From Acidobacteriota bacterium (GTDB taxonomy: Bacteria > Acidobacteriota > Blastocatellia > Pyrinomonadales > Pyrinomonadaceae): a DNA stretch of 64,000 nucleotides. The notes beneath the pieces were generated by a model, which did not search any database, was not told the origin of the DNA, and saw only the letters and a list, made by a program, of their open reading frames with translations. The DNA is taken from positions 558,001 to 622,000 of the forward strand of contig JADJOS010000004.1 in the NCBI GenBank assembly GCA_016713675.1. The letters run 5' to 3'. Shown here one piece after another: positions 26,835 to 35,615 of the stretch; position 1 is the first letter of the stretch, and every line of letters begins with the position of its first letter. The translations under genes and the position numbers were made by a program.

Positions 26835-27866
26835 ATGATAATCGAATCATCAGCACCCACCAGGGTTGACATTGCCGGCGGAACTATTGATATTCCGCCT
26901 CTTTTTCTGTTTCACGAGGGAGCAGCAACCGTGAATTTTGCCGTCAGCATGCGTGCAAAATGCCGTATCGAAACCCGCGAAGACGATCGGATAATTCTTC
27001 GTTCTATTGATCAAGATTCAAGCGTCGAGACAACCGTCGCTGAAATAGCTTCGCTGAAGGACGAGCCAAAACTGGAATTACTGTCGAAACTAGTCTATTT
27101 CTTCCGCCCGGAAATGGGATTTACGATGACTACCGAATCGGAAGCTCCGGCCGGTGCCGGCCTTGCGGGTTCGTCAACGCTGAATATCGCCTGCATCGGT
27201 GCCCTGAATACGCTTGTCGGCGATCGATATACACCTGATCGCTTTATACCGATCGCAGCGGCGGTCGAATGTCAGGTTATTCGGGTCCCTACGGGATATC
27301 AGGACTATTATTCGGCTCAATACGGGGGCGTTTCGGCAATTCACTTCGGCCCTGCGGGCATGCACCGCGAGGCATTGGACATCGACACCGACACACTCGA
27401 ACGCCGCATCGCTATCTGTTATACAGGCGAACCGCGTAATTCAGGCACGAATAATTGGGAGATCACCAAACGCCACATCGACGGCGACCGCGAGATCTTT
27501 GACATTTTCGAAGGCATTCGCGACACCGCAGTAAATGCCCGCGAAGCATTGCTCGCAAATGATTGGGACGAGCTTGGCGGCGTTTTGAGTCGTGCCTTCC
27601 CCAACCGCAAACGCCTCAGCCCCAACATCACCACGCCCCAAATGGACTTGCTCATCGACGCTGCACACGCCAATGGAGCCATCGCCACCAAGGTCTGCGG
27701 GGCCGGCGGCGGCGGATGCATCGCGTTCTATTGCGAAGAAGGCCGACGCAGCGATGTCGAGGTCGCTCTAACAGCTCACGACGGAGCGAGAGTCTTAGAC
27801 TGGAATCTCCAAACAGATGGATTGATTGTCACAGTGATGAACTCGGCCGAAAGTGCAAATTCCTAG
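26835..27866 (+). CDS. GHMP kinase (sugar kinase-like, D-glycero-D-manno-heptose 7-phosphate kinase type)
   Basis: The 343-residue protein begins APTRVDIAGGTIDIPPL, the typical N terminus of heptose- and fucose-type GHMP kinases. The ATP-binding motif is EAPAGAGLAGSSTLNIA, and the C-terminal GHMP motif is KVCGAGGGGCIAFY. YQDYYSAQYGG matches the sugar-phosphate-binding region of the family. It probably phosphorylates a sugar or sugar phosphate for surface glycan synthesis. The exact substrate is not shown, and no other nucleotide-heptose gene is nearby. Confidence 0.8.
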   Translation: MIIESSAPTRVDIAGGTIDIPPLFLFHEGAATVNFAVSMRAKCRIETREDDRIILRSIDQDSSVETTVAEIASLKDEPKLELLSKLVYFFRPEMGFTMTTESEAPAGAGLAGSSTLNIACIGALNTLVGDRYTPDRFIPIAAAVECQVIRVPTGYQDYYSAQYGGVSAIHFGPAGMHREALDIDTDTLERRIAICYTGEPRNSGTNNWEITKRHIDGDREIFDIFEGIRDTAVNAREALLANDWDELGGVLSRAFPNRKRLSPNITTPQMDLLIDAAHANGAIATKVCGAGGGGCIAFYCEEGRRSDVEVALTAHDGARVLDWNLQTDGLIVTVMNSAESANS

Positions 27867-27989
27867 CTCTGTGACCTTTGTGACCTCTCTGGTGAATTTC
27901 GTATTTGTCACAAATTTCATCTCCACGGTGTTTTGATTACAGAAAGCACAGTTTTCTTAATCCAAATCATCTCGGAGGAATTTGTCTCA

Positions 27990-28886
27990 ATGAAATTCAT
28001 ATCTCGTAATTTATCCAACATCGCCGCGGCGATGTTCACATTGGTAATCGGCGTAACCGCAACCGCTATTTTTGGGCAGCCCGTCAGATCCGATAGTAAA
28101 GCCTACATAGCGGAACATAAGTCATATCAACGTGAATTCTGTTCCAACAATAATTGGTCGAACGACGACAACGTCTCGGTTCGGGATCTTCGCGAAACGA
28201 CGATCCCGTCGAGCAGCGAGATCAGTGTTGACGGCAATCGCAACGGCGGTGTCAGCGTCAAGGGCGAAGACCGCAGCGATGTTCTCGTGCGTGCCTGTGT
28301 ACAGGCTTGGGCCAAGACCGAAGCCGAGGCAAAGGCGATCGCAGACGGCGTCAAGATCAACACTTCGCAGACCATTAAGGCCGATAATTCGGTCGAGGAA
28401 AAGAACTGGTCGGTGTCATATGAGATCCGCGTCCCGCGGAATACCAATTTGAATCTCACGGCCCACAACGGCGGGATCTCGATCTCGGACGTTAACGGTG
28501 CGATGTCATTTGAAACCACCAACGGCAGCGTGTCGCTCATCGGCCTGTACGGCTCTGTCAAAGGCAGAACGACGAACGGCGGCGTCAACATCAAACTCAC
28601 CGGCCGAAGTTGGAACGGCAGCGGCCTCGAGGTCACCACCTCGAACGGCGGCGTCAATTTGATGATGTCCAAGGACTATAGTGCGAACGTCGAAACCGGT
28701 ACTATCAATGGCGGTTACAAGACTGAGATCCCGGCACTTGCCATCACGACCGAAGACATAAAAGGCGACTATTACCGCCCCCAAAATAAAACGATCCAGA
28801 CCAATCTCAACGGCGGCGGTGCACCGATCAAGGTAACGACCACCAACGGCGGCGTTCGCATTTCCACCTTCGAAGATAACCACTGA
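27990..28886 (+). CDS. secreted DUF4097-type beta-solenoid protein
   Basis: The 298-residue protein has a signal peptide ending near TAIFGQ. The rest is a run of short beta-strand repeats punctuated by NGG and NGS turns (DGNRNGGVSVKGE, AHNGGISISDVNG, TTNGSVSLIG, TTNGGVNIKLTG, TSNGGVNLMMS), characteristic of DUF4097 adhesin-like proteins. The function is unknown; such proteins are exported or surface-attached. GGAGGA ten bases before the ATG at 27990 supports the start. A second, longer protein of the same type is at 53628. A terminator follows. Confidence 0.8.
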   Translation: MKFISRNLSNIAAAMFTLVIGVTATAIFGQPVRSDSKAYIAEHKSYQREFCSNNNWSNDDNVSVRDLRETTIPSSSEISVDGNRNGGVSVKGEDRSDVLVRACVQAWAKTEAEAKAIADGVKINTSQTIKADNSVEEKNWSVSYEIRVPRNTNLNLTAHNGGISISDVNGAMSFETTNGSVSLIGLYGSVKGRTTNGGVNIKLTGRSWNGSGLEVTTSNGGVNLMMSKDYSANVETGTINGGYKTEIPALAITTEDIKGDYYRPQNKTIQTNLNGGGAPIKVTTTNGGVRISTFEDNH

Positions 28887-28941
28887 TCTCGTTCCCCCTA
28901 AGGTCTGAAACTTCGGCTTCGGCCAATTGCTTCTGCCGGTG

Positions 28942-28968
28942 AAGGCCGTCCGAAATGACGGCCTTTTC
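28942..28968 (+). terminator. Rho-independent terminator after the DUF4097 gene
   Basis: AAGGCCGTC and GACGGCCTT form a perfect 9-bp stem with a 6-base loop, followed by TTC. Confidence 0.7.
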
Positions 28969-28999
28969 TATTTACGCCGGTCATTGACCGCCACCCGCG

Positions 29000-29028
29000 T
29001 TGACATCCCACGCCATTTGCTCTATCTA
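29000..29028 (+). promoter_or_regulatory. sigma70-type promoter of folK-panB-panC
   Basis: A consensus TTGACA (29000-29005) is 17 bases from TATCTA (29023-29028). The -10 is only 17 bases from the folK ATG, so the transcript would have a very short leader. Confidence 0.5.
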
Positions 29029-29045
29029 CTATGTAGCTATCTCAC

Positions 29046-29582
29046 ATGGACAACGGCATCACAACAGCATACATCGGTCTGGGTTCAAATCTGGGCGATC
29101 GGGCAGGCAATCTGCTTCTTTCGGTCCGCTCGATCGTCGAGGCGAGCTTTGTTATCAACCGCCTTTCACCTGTTTATGAAACGGAGCCGGTCGAAGTTGA
29201 GAGCGAAAACAAATTCCTCAACATGGTTGCTGAGATCAGTGTCACTAACGTCAGCGCAACTCAAATGATGGCTCGGCTGCTGCGGATCGAGTACTTGCTT
29301 GGCCGAACGGACAAGAACCTGAAAAAACCGCGAACTGTCGACCTCGACATGCTCTTTTTTGGTAATACGCAGATCGAGACCGAGTTTTTGACATTGCCGC
29401 ACCCGCGAATGCATCTCCGCAAATTCGTACTCAAACCGATGTCGAAGATCGCTCCTAATTTTGTCCATCCTGTCCTCGGCCGCGAAATCATTGATATTCT
29501 CGCCGATCTCGAGGACACAAGCGAAGTTCGACGCTGGAACCCAAACGCGGACTTCCAACACGAACTTGCCGCAAACAGCTAG
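29046..29582 (+). CDS. folK: 2-amino-4-hydroxy-6-hydroxymethyldihydropteridine pyrophosphokinase
   Basis: FolK transfers pyrophosphate from ATP to 6-hydroxymethyl-dihydropterin in folate synthesis. The 178-residue protein starts with AYIGLGSNLGDR, and KKPRTVDLDMLFFG and LTLPHPRMHLRKFVLKP give the diagnostic ATP- and pterin-binding motifs. It leads a short operon with panB and panC. That arrangement is common, because PanB uses a folate cofactor. Confidence 0.93.
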   Translation: MDNGITTAYIGLGSNLGDRAGNLLLSVRSIVEASFVINRLSPVYETEPVEVESENKFLNMVAEISVTNVSATQMMARLLRIEYLLGRTDKNLKKPRTVDLDMLFFGNTQIETEFLTLPHPRMHLRKFVLKPMSKIAPNFVHPVLGREIIDILADLEDTSEVRRWNPNADFQHELAANS

Positions 29583-29620
29583 ACTAAAACATAGCAAACA
29601 GCTAGACTTGAGTCACTTTT

Positions 29621-30481
29621 ATGGCATATTTACAGCCTGACAAACCGGGCAAAGTTTACTTGCCGGCGATCCGAGCGGCGAAAGAGGCCGGCGAAAAGCT
29701 GGTGTGTTTGACAGCATATGATTACCCGACGGCACGTATCGTTGACGAAGCCGGCGTCGATATCATCCTCGTCGGCGACAGCATGGGCAACGTCATTCAC
29801 GGCTATGGAAACACCATACCGGTCTCGCTGGATGAGATCACATCGGCCTGCATCGCGGTCAAACGCGGCACCGAACGGGCAATGGTCGTCGCCGATATGC
29901 CGTTTGGTACGTACCACGTCAATGAGGACGAGAGCGTCCGCAACGCTCTTCGTTTGATGAAATACGGCGGAGCAGAAGCAGTTAAACTTGAAGGCGGCCG
30001 CAACCGTGTCGAGCTGGTAAAGCGTCTCGTCAGCGAAGAGATACCGGTCGTCGCCCACATCGGCCTAACGCCGCAATCCGTCTATAAAATGGGCGGCTAC
30101 CGCGTCCAGGGCCGAACCGCCGAACAAGCGAAATTACTGATCGAGGACGCCAAAATGCTCGAGGACGCCGGAGCTTTTGCTATCGTCCTGGAATTGGTCC
30201 CGCGTGAGGTCGCAGCCATGATAACCGCCGAACTCGAAATGTCCACCATCGGCATCGGAGCGGGGCTCGAATGTGATATTCAGGTGCTCGTCCTTCACGA
30301 TCTCGTCGGCATGACCTTTGGCCGTCAACCGCGTTTCGTCCGCCAATACGCCAGCGTCCGCGACGTAATGACCGACGCCATCCAGCGCTGGACCGCCGAC
30401 GTGAAATCCGGTGCATACCCGAACGATGAAGAATCGTATGGCCTGACCGAAGAAACCCTGACCGAATTAAAGGGTGCGTAA
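29621..30481 (+). CDS. panB: 3-methyl-2-oxobutanoate hydroxymethyltransferase
   Basis: PanB makes ketopantoate from 2-ketoisovalerate and methylene-tetrahydrofolate, the first committed step of pantothenate and CoA synthesis. The 286-residue protein has the family motifs LVCLTAYDYPTARIVDEAG, ILVGDSMGNVIHGY, KLEGG, HIGLTPQSVYKMGGY and TIGIGAGLECDIQVLVLHD. Its stop abuts the panC ATG, so the two are translationally coupled. Confidence 0.95.
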   Translation: MAYLQPDKPGKVYLPAIRAAKEAGEKLVCLTAYDYPTARIVDEAGVDIILVGDSMGNVIHGYGNTIPVSLDEITSACIAVKRGTERAMVVADMPFGTYHVNEDESVRNALRLMKYGGAEAVKLEGGRNRVELVKRLVSEEIPVVAHIGLTPQSVYKMGGYRVQGRTAEQAKLLIEDAKMLEDAGAFAIVLELVPREVAAMITAELEMSTIGIGAGLECDIQVLVLHDLVGMTFGRQPRFVRQYASVRDVMTDAIQRWTADVKSGAYPNDEESYGLTEETLTELKGA

Positions 30482-31336
30482 ATGGAGATCATAAACCGCC
30501 GCCAACGAATGTTCTCGATCTCGCGCAAATTACGGCGTGAGGCTAAAACCGTCGGATTTGTGCCTACGATGGGTGCATTGCACGAGGGTCATCTGACACT
30601 CGTAAAAGAGGCTCGGGCCGCGAACGACGTTGTAATTGTCTCGATATTTGTTAATCCAACGCAGTTCAATGACAAGAGCGATCTCGCAAAATACCCTCGC
30701 GATCTGACCGCCGATGCGGCAATTCTGGCCGAGTACGAGGTCGATTATATCTTCGCTCCCGAACCGCACGAGATCTATGGCGACGGATTCGCTACCTACG
30801 TTAATGTCGAAGGTCTGACCAACACTCTCGAGGGCGAATCGCGGCCCGGCAATTTCCGCGGCGTCGCCACGGTTGTTACGATCTTGTTTAATACTGTACG
30901 GCCTGATCGTGCATATTTTGGTCAAAAGGACGCTCAACAGGTTGCTGTGATCAAACGTCTTACGACCGATCTTGGTTTCGAGACAGAGATCGTCGTCGTG
31001 CCGACTGTCCGCGAGGAATCCGGCCTCGCAATGTCGTCGCGAAACGAGCGTTTGTCCGCCGAAGACCGTAAAAAAGCGGCGGTCATCATAGATTCGCTCC
31101 GCGAAGCCAAATTGGCTTTCAAAAAGGGTGAACGAAATGCCGTGCATCTCACCGAAATGGTCAAAGATCGAATTGCCGCCGAACCCGCGGCCGAACTTGA
31201 CTATGTTGCCGTTGTCGATCGTGATTCACTGCAAAGTGTTGACAGGATTGGAGATGAAGAGACTTTGATAGCAATCGCAGTTCGGATCGGCGGCGTCAGA
31301 TTGATCGATAATGTGATACTCAATCGAAAGCAGTAG
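30482..31336 (+). CDS. panC: pantoate-beta-alanine ligase
   Basis: PanC joins pantoate and beta-alanine with ATP to give pantothenate. The 284-residue protein carries GFVPTMGALHEGHLTLV with the HIGH-like signature, SIFVNPTQFN, YFGQKDAQQVAVIKRL and the KMSKS-like AMSSRNERLS. It begins immediately after panB. No panD was found in the window, so the aspartate decarboxylase must be elsewhere. Confidence 0.95.
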   Translation: MEIINRRQRMFSISRKLRREAKTVGFVPTMGALHEGHLTLVKEARAANDVVIVSIFVNPTQFNDKSDLAKYPRDLTADAAILAEYEVDYIFAPEPHEIYGDGFATYVNVEGLTNTLEGESRPGNFRGVATVVTILFNTVRPDRAYFGQKDAQQVAVIKRLTTDLGFETEIVVVPTVREESGLAMSSRNERLSAEDRKKAAVIIDSLREAKLAFKKGERNAVHLTEMVKDRIAAEPAAELDYVAVVDRDSLQSVDRIGDEETLIAIAVRIGGVRLIDNVILNRKQ

Positions 31337-31398
31337 TTTGGTATCAAACTTGCATCAAACCAACGTGGGAATGCCGCAGTGTCGGATTCCCTAAATAT

Positions 31399-31905
31399 AT
31401 GAAAAACCTTACAGGTTTCATCGCAACCATTTCTCTCACGCTGGTCTTGTCGGCTTCGGCATTTGCTCAGACGGTCTTGACGTCCGTTGACGGCGCAAAG
31501 GTCGATATCGAATCACAAGACGGCAAGGTCGTCGTCTTGGCGGTTGGAGCTGCCTGGCTTCCGCTGTCGGCCAAACAAATTGAGTTTACCAATGCGTTGG
31601 CAAAGAAATACGCCGGAAAGAACGTAGTGTTTTACTTCGTCGCGACGGATTCTGCCAATTCTCGGTCTAACAACCATACGAGCATCGCCGACATTCGCAA
31701 ATTTGCCGGCGTAAACAAACTGACTTCGACCGTTTTGCTCGATCCCGACGGTGCGTCAACCATTAAAAAATACAATGTCGAACAGGTCCCGTCATTTGTA
31801 ATTCTGAATAAGAACGGCAACGTCGCCGGCGAACCATTCGGCGGTATCGACCCCAAATACGACATCACGGTTCCCATATCAAGGGCGATCGACAAGTTGC
31901 TCTAG
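31399..31905 (+). CDS. secreted thioredoxin-fold (redoxin-like) protein lacking the CxxC motif
   Basis: The 168-residue protein has a cleavable signal peptide (LSASAFAQ) and a thioredoxin-like fold: KVVVLAVGAAWLPLSAKQIEF, VVFYFVATDSAN and YNVEQVPSFVILNKNGNV with the conserved cis-Pro. The redox CxxC that normally follows Trp is replaced by WLPLS and the mature protein has no cysteine, so it cannot catalyse thiol exchange. A chaperone-like, binding or structural role is more plausible. Its neighbours give no hint; panC lies upstream and a large inverted repeat follows it. Confidence 0.8.
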   Translation: MKNLTGFIATISLTLVLSASAFAQTVLTSVDGAKVDIESQDGKVVVLAVGAAWLPLSAKQIEFTNALAKKYAGKNVVFYFVATDSANSRSNNHTSIADIRKFAGVNKLTSTVLLDPDGASTIKKYNVEQVPSFVILNKNGNVAGEPFGGIDPKYDITVPISRAIDKLL

Positions 31906-31911
31906 AGTCAG

Positions 31912-32071
31912 AACCGCCTGCGTAAGCGGGCGGCGTAGACGTGAAAACGAAACTGGCCGCAGATATTCGCGGATGACGCAGATACAGAATTCATTTCTGA
32001 TCTGCGTTTTCCGCATTTATCTGCGGCTAATTTTTCTTCGAGTTTTTCGCCGCCCGCTTACGCGGGCGGTT
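31912..32071. repeat. nested inverted repeat (MITE- or REP-like element) between the redoxin and maf genes
   Basis: The outer arms, 31912-31935 and 32048-32071, are 24-bp inverted copies with one mismatch (core GCGTAAGCGGGCGGCG). Inner arms, 31957-31983 and 32000-32026, are 27-bp inverted copies with a few mismatches and carry CCGCAGATA and ACGCAGAT. The whole 160-bp element can fold into one long hairpin. Its right arm contains the last codons and stop of maf. No transposase is encoded. It probably also ends transcription from both sides. Confidence 0.75.
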
Positions 32072-32631
32072 TTGAAAGAAGTCTGTAGACCAAACTTATC
32101 GGCAAACCAACAACATTCCAATAATCTCCCTCGATCCCTTCGATAAACAGGGCGGCCTGCGCCTGAACGGCATAGGCACCAGCTTTGTCGAGCGGATCGC
32201 CGAGCATTGCGAGATGGTTTATCTCGGCATAAGACATTTCCGCGAATTTGACGCGTGTGCTCTGAATGTCGGAACGAGTAATTCCGCCATGAACCACTGC
32301 AACGCCGGTCAACACAACATGCCAATTGCCCGAAAGCATCCGGAGCATTCTCCGGGCATCTTCGAGATCCGTAGGTTTTGCGAGGATCTGGCCGTCGATA
32401 ACGACCGTTGTGTCCGCACCTAAAACAGGCATATCCGGGAAATCGACCGCTACGGCCTCAGCCTTTTCGCGCGCCAGGCGAACAACGTAATCTTCGGGTG
32501 ATTCGCCGTTCCGCGAGGTTTCGTCTATATCGGCGATGTGTTTTTCAAAATCCCAGCCGACCGATGTCAGTATCTCCGACCTTCGCGGGCTGCCTGATGC
32601 AAGTATCAAGTTCTTTTGGAAGTTCTATCAT
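32058..32631 (-). pseudogene. maf: Maf-like nucleoside triphosphate pyrophosphatase, probably with a homopolymer frameshift near the start
   Basis: Maf proteins hydrolyse dTTP, UTP or modified nucleotides to monophosphates. The body is intact: ILASGSPRRSEIL, VRLAREKAEAVA, VLGADTTVVIDGQILAKP and DKAGAYAVQ. In the frame as given, the only start is a TTG at 32609. An ATG at 32631 would give the usual leader (MIELPKNLILASGSPRR) if one A were removed from the AAAA run on the coding strand (32614-32617), for a 190-residue protein. I favour that reading, but a TTG start is possible. The last residues (KPPA) are encoded inside a repeat arm. Confidence 0.7.
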
Positions 32632-32669
32632 CTCGTCTAAAATGATAGTTGATTGGCGGCGAATGACAA

Positions 32670-33129
32670 ATGGAACAGCTTTTTGGTGCAATTCCGGCGG
32701 TTTTTACCGATATTCCGCACGATACGATAGCAGATGAAGCGATCGTATTTGCCGCCTGGTCGCGATGCGCCGGAGAAATGCTTCGAGCGAGAACAGTGCC
32801 GCTCTCATTTGAAAAGAAACGCCTGATCATCGCCGTCGAAGACCAGACCTGGCAGCGGCATCTCGAAGATCTGAGCTCGACTATGCTCGCCAAGATCAAT
32901 TCGTCACTCGGCTATGGAACGGTGATTTTCATTGAGTTTCGTATAGATAAAAAGGCGCTCGAAGCAAAACACGCGGCTGAAAAAGCAGTGATCAAAAGGG
33001 TCCCGCCGGTATCGAAAGATCTGAAGAACGCTGCGAATGCGATCGCCGACGAAGTATTCAGGAGAAAACTTCCTCGCCGCGGCAAGTGTTTATCTCGACC
33101 GGCAACGAACCGATCGATCTCAAATTTGA
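32670..33129 (+). pseudogene. DUF721/DciA-like protein with a homopolymer frameshift
   Basis: DUF721 proteins include DciA, which loads the replicative helicase in bacteria lacking DnaC. The frame reads FAAWSRCAGEMLRARTVPLSF and LIIAVEDQTWQRHLEDLSS, as expected for the family. After ADEVFRR the sequence loses similarity. Removing one A from the AAAA run at 33065-33068 restores RRNFLAAASVYLDRQRTDRSQI and a stop at 33127-33129, the usual kind of C terminus, for a total of 152 residues. Without repair the frame runs on to 33164 through repeat sequence. I interpret this as a sequencing error. The stop codon lies within a heptamer repeat array. Confidence 0.75.
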
Positions 33130-33171
33130 GATTTCAGATTTCAAATATTAGGTTTGATATCTAAGGATCCA
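33116..33171. repeat. 7-bp periodic AT-rich repeat between the DUF721 and gatC genes
   Basis: Eight units starting GATCTCA, AATTTGA, GATTTCA, GATTTCA, AATATTA and GGTTTGA step by 7 bp and include the repaired DUF721 stop codon. Confidence 0.6.
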
Positions 33172-33178
33172 AGAAATT

Positions 33179-33460
33179 ATGGACGTACGACAAGTAGCAA
33201 AACTGGCGCATCTTGAGATAACCGATGCCGAGGTCGCGATGTACACGCCGCAGATGGTTAACATCGTAAAATATATCGAGCAGCTCAACGAACTCGACAC
33301 CGACAACGTCGAACCGATGCTCGGCGGGCTGACCGACGAAGGCAAGGCAACGCAGACGATCCGCGAAGACATCGCCGGCAATTCGCTCGGCCAAAAGGCG
33401 GCATTGGATCAGGCTCCGTCGCCGGTCGCCGGACATTTTCAGGTGCCAAAGGTGTTATGA
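33179..33460 (+). CDS. gatC: aspartyl/glutamyl-tRNA amidotransferase subunit C
   Basis: GatC is the small subunit that stabilises GatA and GatB in the amidation of Glu-tRNA(Gln) or Asp-tRNA(Asn). The 93-residue protein has the family layout VRQVAKLAHLEITDAEV, YIEQLNELDTDNVEPM and the C-terminal FQVPKVL. It overlaps the next gene by four bases (ATGA), and gatA follows that gene, so the three form an operon. gatB is not in the window. Confidence 0.92.
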   Translation: MDVRQVAKLAHLEITDAEVAMYTPQMVNIVKYIEQLNELDTDNVEPMLGGLTDEGKATQTIREDIAGNSLGQKAALDQAPSPVAGHFQVPKVL

Positions 33461-33933
33461 AAGCAGTTGTCAGTGGACGGTTGTCAGGTTCCGGTTGGCG
33501 GCGATATGTTCTCGTTAGTATGATATGTGCCGCCGTTACCGTTGCTTGCGGCAGTATTCCGAGTTTGGAAACTGCCCAATGCAGCGAGGCTCGCGATCAT
33601 ATCAAACGGTTCTACTCGTTTCATTTTGGCAACGACATGACTCCTTCGACCGAGAATTTGAAGGCTCGGGAGCAATATTTGACTGCGAGATTGTTTAATT
33701 CTGTTTCAGCGGTGACAAAGGACTCTCAAGACTATTTCACGGCCGCATCTGATTTTCCAAAGGCGTTTCGTGTTGGTGAATGTAAGGCCCAAAGTCCTGA
33801 GAAGACAGAATTTCAAGTTCTTATGCTCTGGCGTGACGATAAACGCAGTGAACAGAAAGAGATCGCCGTAGAAATGGTAAAGCAGGACGATAAATGGCTG
33901 GTGGACAGTGTTTCCCCTGCTAAGGCAAAGTAA
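33457..33933 (+). CDS. lipoprotein inserted between gatC and gatA, function unknown
   Basis: The 158-residue protein has an N-terminal signal with a lipobox-like VTVACGS, then a small globular domain (ARDHIKRFYSFHFGND, REQYLTARLFNSV, VLMLWRDDKRSEQKEIAVEMV). The pattern recalls DUF3828/NTF2-like lipoproteins, which is a tentative match. The first 14 residues come from heptamer repeat units, and a later ATG could instead be the start. Its position splits the usual gatCA pair, with a four-base overlap at gatC and a 10-base gap before gatA. Confidence 0.7.
   Translation: MKAVVSGRLSGSGWRRYVLVSMICAAVTVACGSIPSLETAQCSEARDHIKRFYSFHFGNDMTPSTENLKAREQYLTARLFNSVSAVTKDSQDYFTAASDFPKAFRVGECKAQSPEKTEFQVLMLWRDDKRSEQKEIAVEMVKQDDKWLVDSVSPAKAK
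33466..33493. repeat. 7-bp periodic repeat encoding the lipoprotein N terminus
   Basis: Units GTTGTCA, GTGGACG, GTTGTCA and GGTTCCG step by 7 bp and encode the residues VVSGRLSGS of the lipoprotein. Confidence 0.6.
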
Positions 33934-33943
33934 GATCGAATTT

Positions 33944-35347
33944 ATGACCATAGTTTCAAACATCGAAAAGACTATAGAAGCGGCAGAGAGATTGAATCCG
34001 GAGCTGAACTCGTTCCTGTCGATCGAGCGTGACGCGTCGCTCAAGCGTGCTGCCGAACTGGATGCCGAGCCGGGCGAACGGCTGCTCGAGGGCGTGGCAA
34101 TTGCGGTCAAGGACAACATTTGTACCAAGGGAATGCGGACCTCGTGCGGGTCGCAGATATTGCATAATTACAAAGCGCAATACGATGCGACGGCGATCTC
34201 TCGATTAAACGACGCGGGTGCGATCATTGTTGGCAAGACGAATATGGATGAGTTCGCGATGGGCTCTTCTAATGAATCTTCGGCTTTCGGTGCGGCGAAA
34301 AATCCGTGGGATGTAACGCGTGTTCCGGGTGGAAGCTCGGGCGGATCGGCGGTTGCGGTCGCATCGGGAGTCGTTCGTGCGGCGTTGGGATCTGAGACCG
34401 GCGGCAGCGTTCGTCAGCCGGCCTCGCTGTGCGGGATCGTCGGGTTCAAGCCGACCTATGGACGCATTTCGCGTTACGGGTTGGTGGCGTTTGCTTCTTC
34501 GTTGGACAACATTGGTATCTTTGGACAGACGACGAAGGACGTATCCGACGTGCTTAGTGTTATTGCCGGGCGTGACGAACACGACGCGACATCTGCGGAC
34601 GTTCCCGTGCCAAACTATTCCGACGCATTGAACGAAAGCCTCGAAGGAAAAGTGATCGGCATTCCGCGTGCGTTGTTTGGCGAAGGCATCGACGACGAAG
34701 TTCGCGACAGTGTGCTGGCGTCGATCGCAAATTTCGAGTCGCTCGGCGCGACCACGGTCGATGTTGAGCTGCCTTACGCAAAATACGGCATCGCTGTGTA
34801 TTACATCATCGCGACCGCCGAGGCTTCGTCCAATCTGGCTCGGTTTGACGGCGTTCGATACGGCTTTCGTGCCGAGGAAGCTCACGAATTGCGGCAAATG
34901 TATTTCAAGACGCGCGAGCAAGGGTTCGGGGCGGAGGTCAAACGCCGGATCATGCTCGGGACATACGTGCTGTCGAGCGGTTATTACGATGCTTACTACT
35001 CGAAAGCGCAAAAGGTACGCAATCTCGTCAAACAGGATTACGTCAAAGCATTCGCGAGCTGCGACGCTATCCTGACGCCGACCTCGCCTGATGTTGCATT
35101 CAAGATCGGTGAACGAAGCGATGATCCGATCGCGATGTATCTGAGCGATATTTACACGGTCTCGGCCAATCTCGCGGGCGTTCCGGCGATCAGCGTTCCG
35201 TGCGGGATCTCCGGCGAAGGCCTCCCGATCGGCGTTCAGCTAGTCGGCAACTTCTGGTCCGAGCCCACGCTCTTCAACCTGACACACCAATACGAGACCG
35301 CATTCCCGCTCGGCGCTAAACCGCCCGTGTATGCCGGCATCGAATAG
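33944..35347 (+). CDS. gatA: aspartyl/glutamyl-tRNA amidotransferase subunit A
   Basis: GatA is the amidase that releases ammonia from glutamine for tRNA amidation. The 467-residue protein has the amidase-signature catalytic Lys in IAVKDNICTKGM and the Ser-rich core VPGGSSGGSAVAVASGVV with the nucleophile in LGSETGGSVRQPAS. The ATG at 33944 is chosen because an upstream in-frame ATG (33908) would overlap the preceding gene and family similarity starts here. It follows gatC and the inserted lipoprotein gene. Confidence 0.95.
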   Translation: MTIVSNIEKTIEAAERLNPELNSFLSIERDASLKRAAELDAEPGERLLEGVAIAVKDNICTKGMRTSCGSQILHNYKAQYDATAISRLNDAGAIIVGKTNMDEFAMGSSNESSAFGAAKNPWDVTRVPGGSSGGSAVAVASGVVRAALGSETGGSVRQPASLCGIVGFKPTYGRISRYGLVAFASSLDNIGIFGQTTKDVSDVLSVIAGRDEHDATSADVPVPNYSDALNESLEGKVIGIPRALFGEGIDDEVRDSVLASIANFESLGATTVDVELPYAKYGIAVYYIIATAEASSNLARFDGVRYGFRAEEAHELRQMYFKTREQGFGAEVKRRIMLGTYVLSSGYYDAYYSKAQKVRNLVKQDYVKAFASCDAILTPTSPDVAFKIGERSDDPIAMYLSDIYTVSANLAGVPAISVPCGISGEGLPIGVQLVGNFWSEPTLFNLTHQYETAFPLGAKPPVYAGIE

Positions 35348-35615
35348 ACGCGTTACGCCTTTGGCAAAACGGCCTTCATCCCGGTCGCGCAGATGTCCAA
35401 TCGGGGGTCGCAAACCCAGAAAATACGGTTTCCGGAAAGCTGAATTTCGGTGTTTTTGAAACGCGCGCCAGGTAGTAATTGAAAAAAATTGTGGTACGTA
35501 CCACAATTTGAGCTGAACAGCACGTTTTACGGAGGTTTGAGAGCACCAAAGTACTTATTGACGCGGCCGAATTCGCCCCGCGAACAGCACAGCGGAGGTG
35601 TGCGAACAGCACCAA
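35348..35615. other. gene-free stretch with a perfect palindrome and GAACAGCAC repeats
   Basis: No convincing gene is present. A perfect 24-bp palindrome (35488-35511, half-site AAATTGTGGTAC) lies in the middle. Its inner 22 bp recur at 56155. GAACAGCAC occurs at 35515 and, twice more, at 35582 and 35604, each time near a GGAGG, which looks like a degenerate duplication of about 40 bp. Confidence 0.5.
35488..35511. repeat. 24-bp perfect palindrome, copy 1
   Basis: The half-site AAATTGTGGTAC is followed by its exact reverse complement with no loop. Such symmetry suits a dimeric DNA-binding protein or a DNA target site. Copy 2 lies at 56155-56176. Confidence 0.8.

Noticed and set aside
34205..35011. 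Minus-strand open frame opposite gatA
   Set aside because: Antisense to a clear gatA; no family signal.
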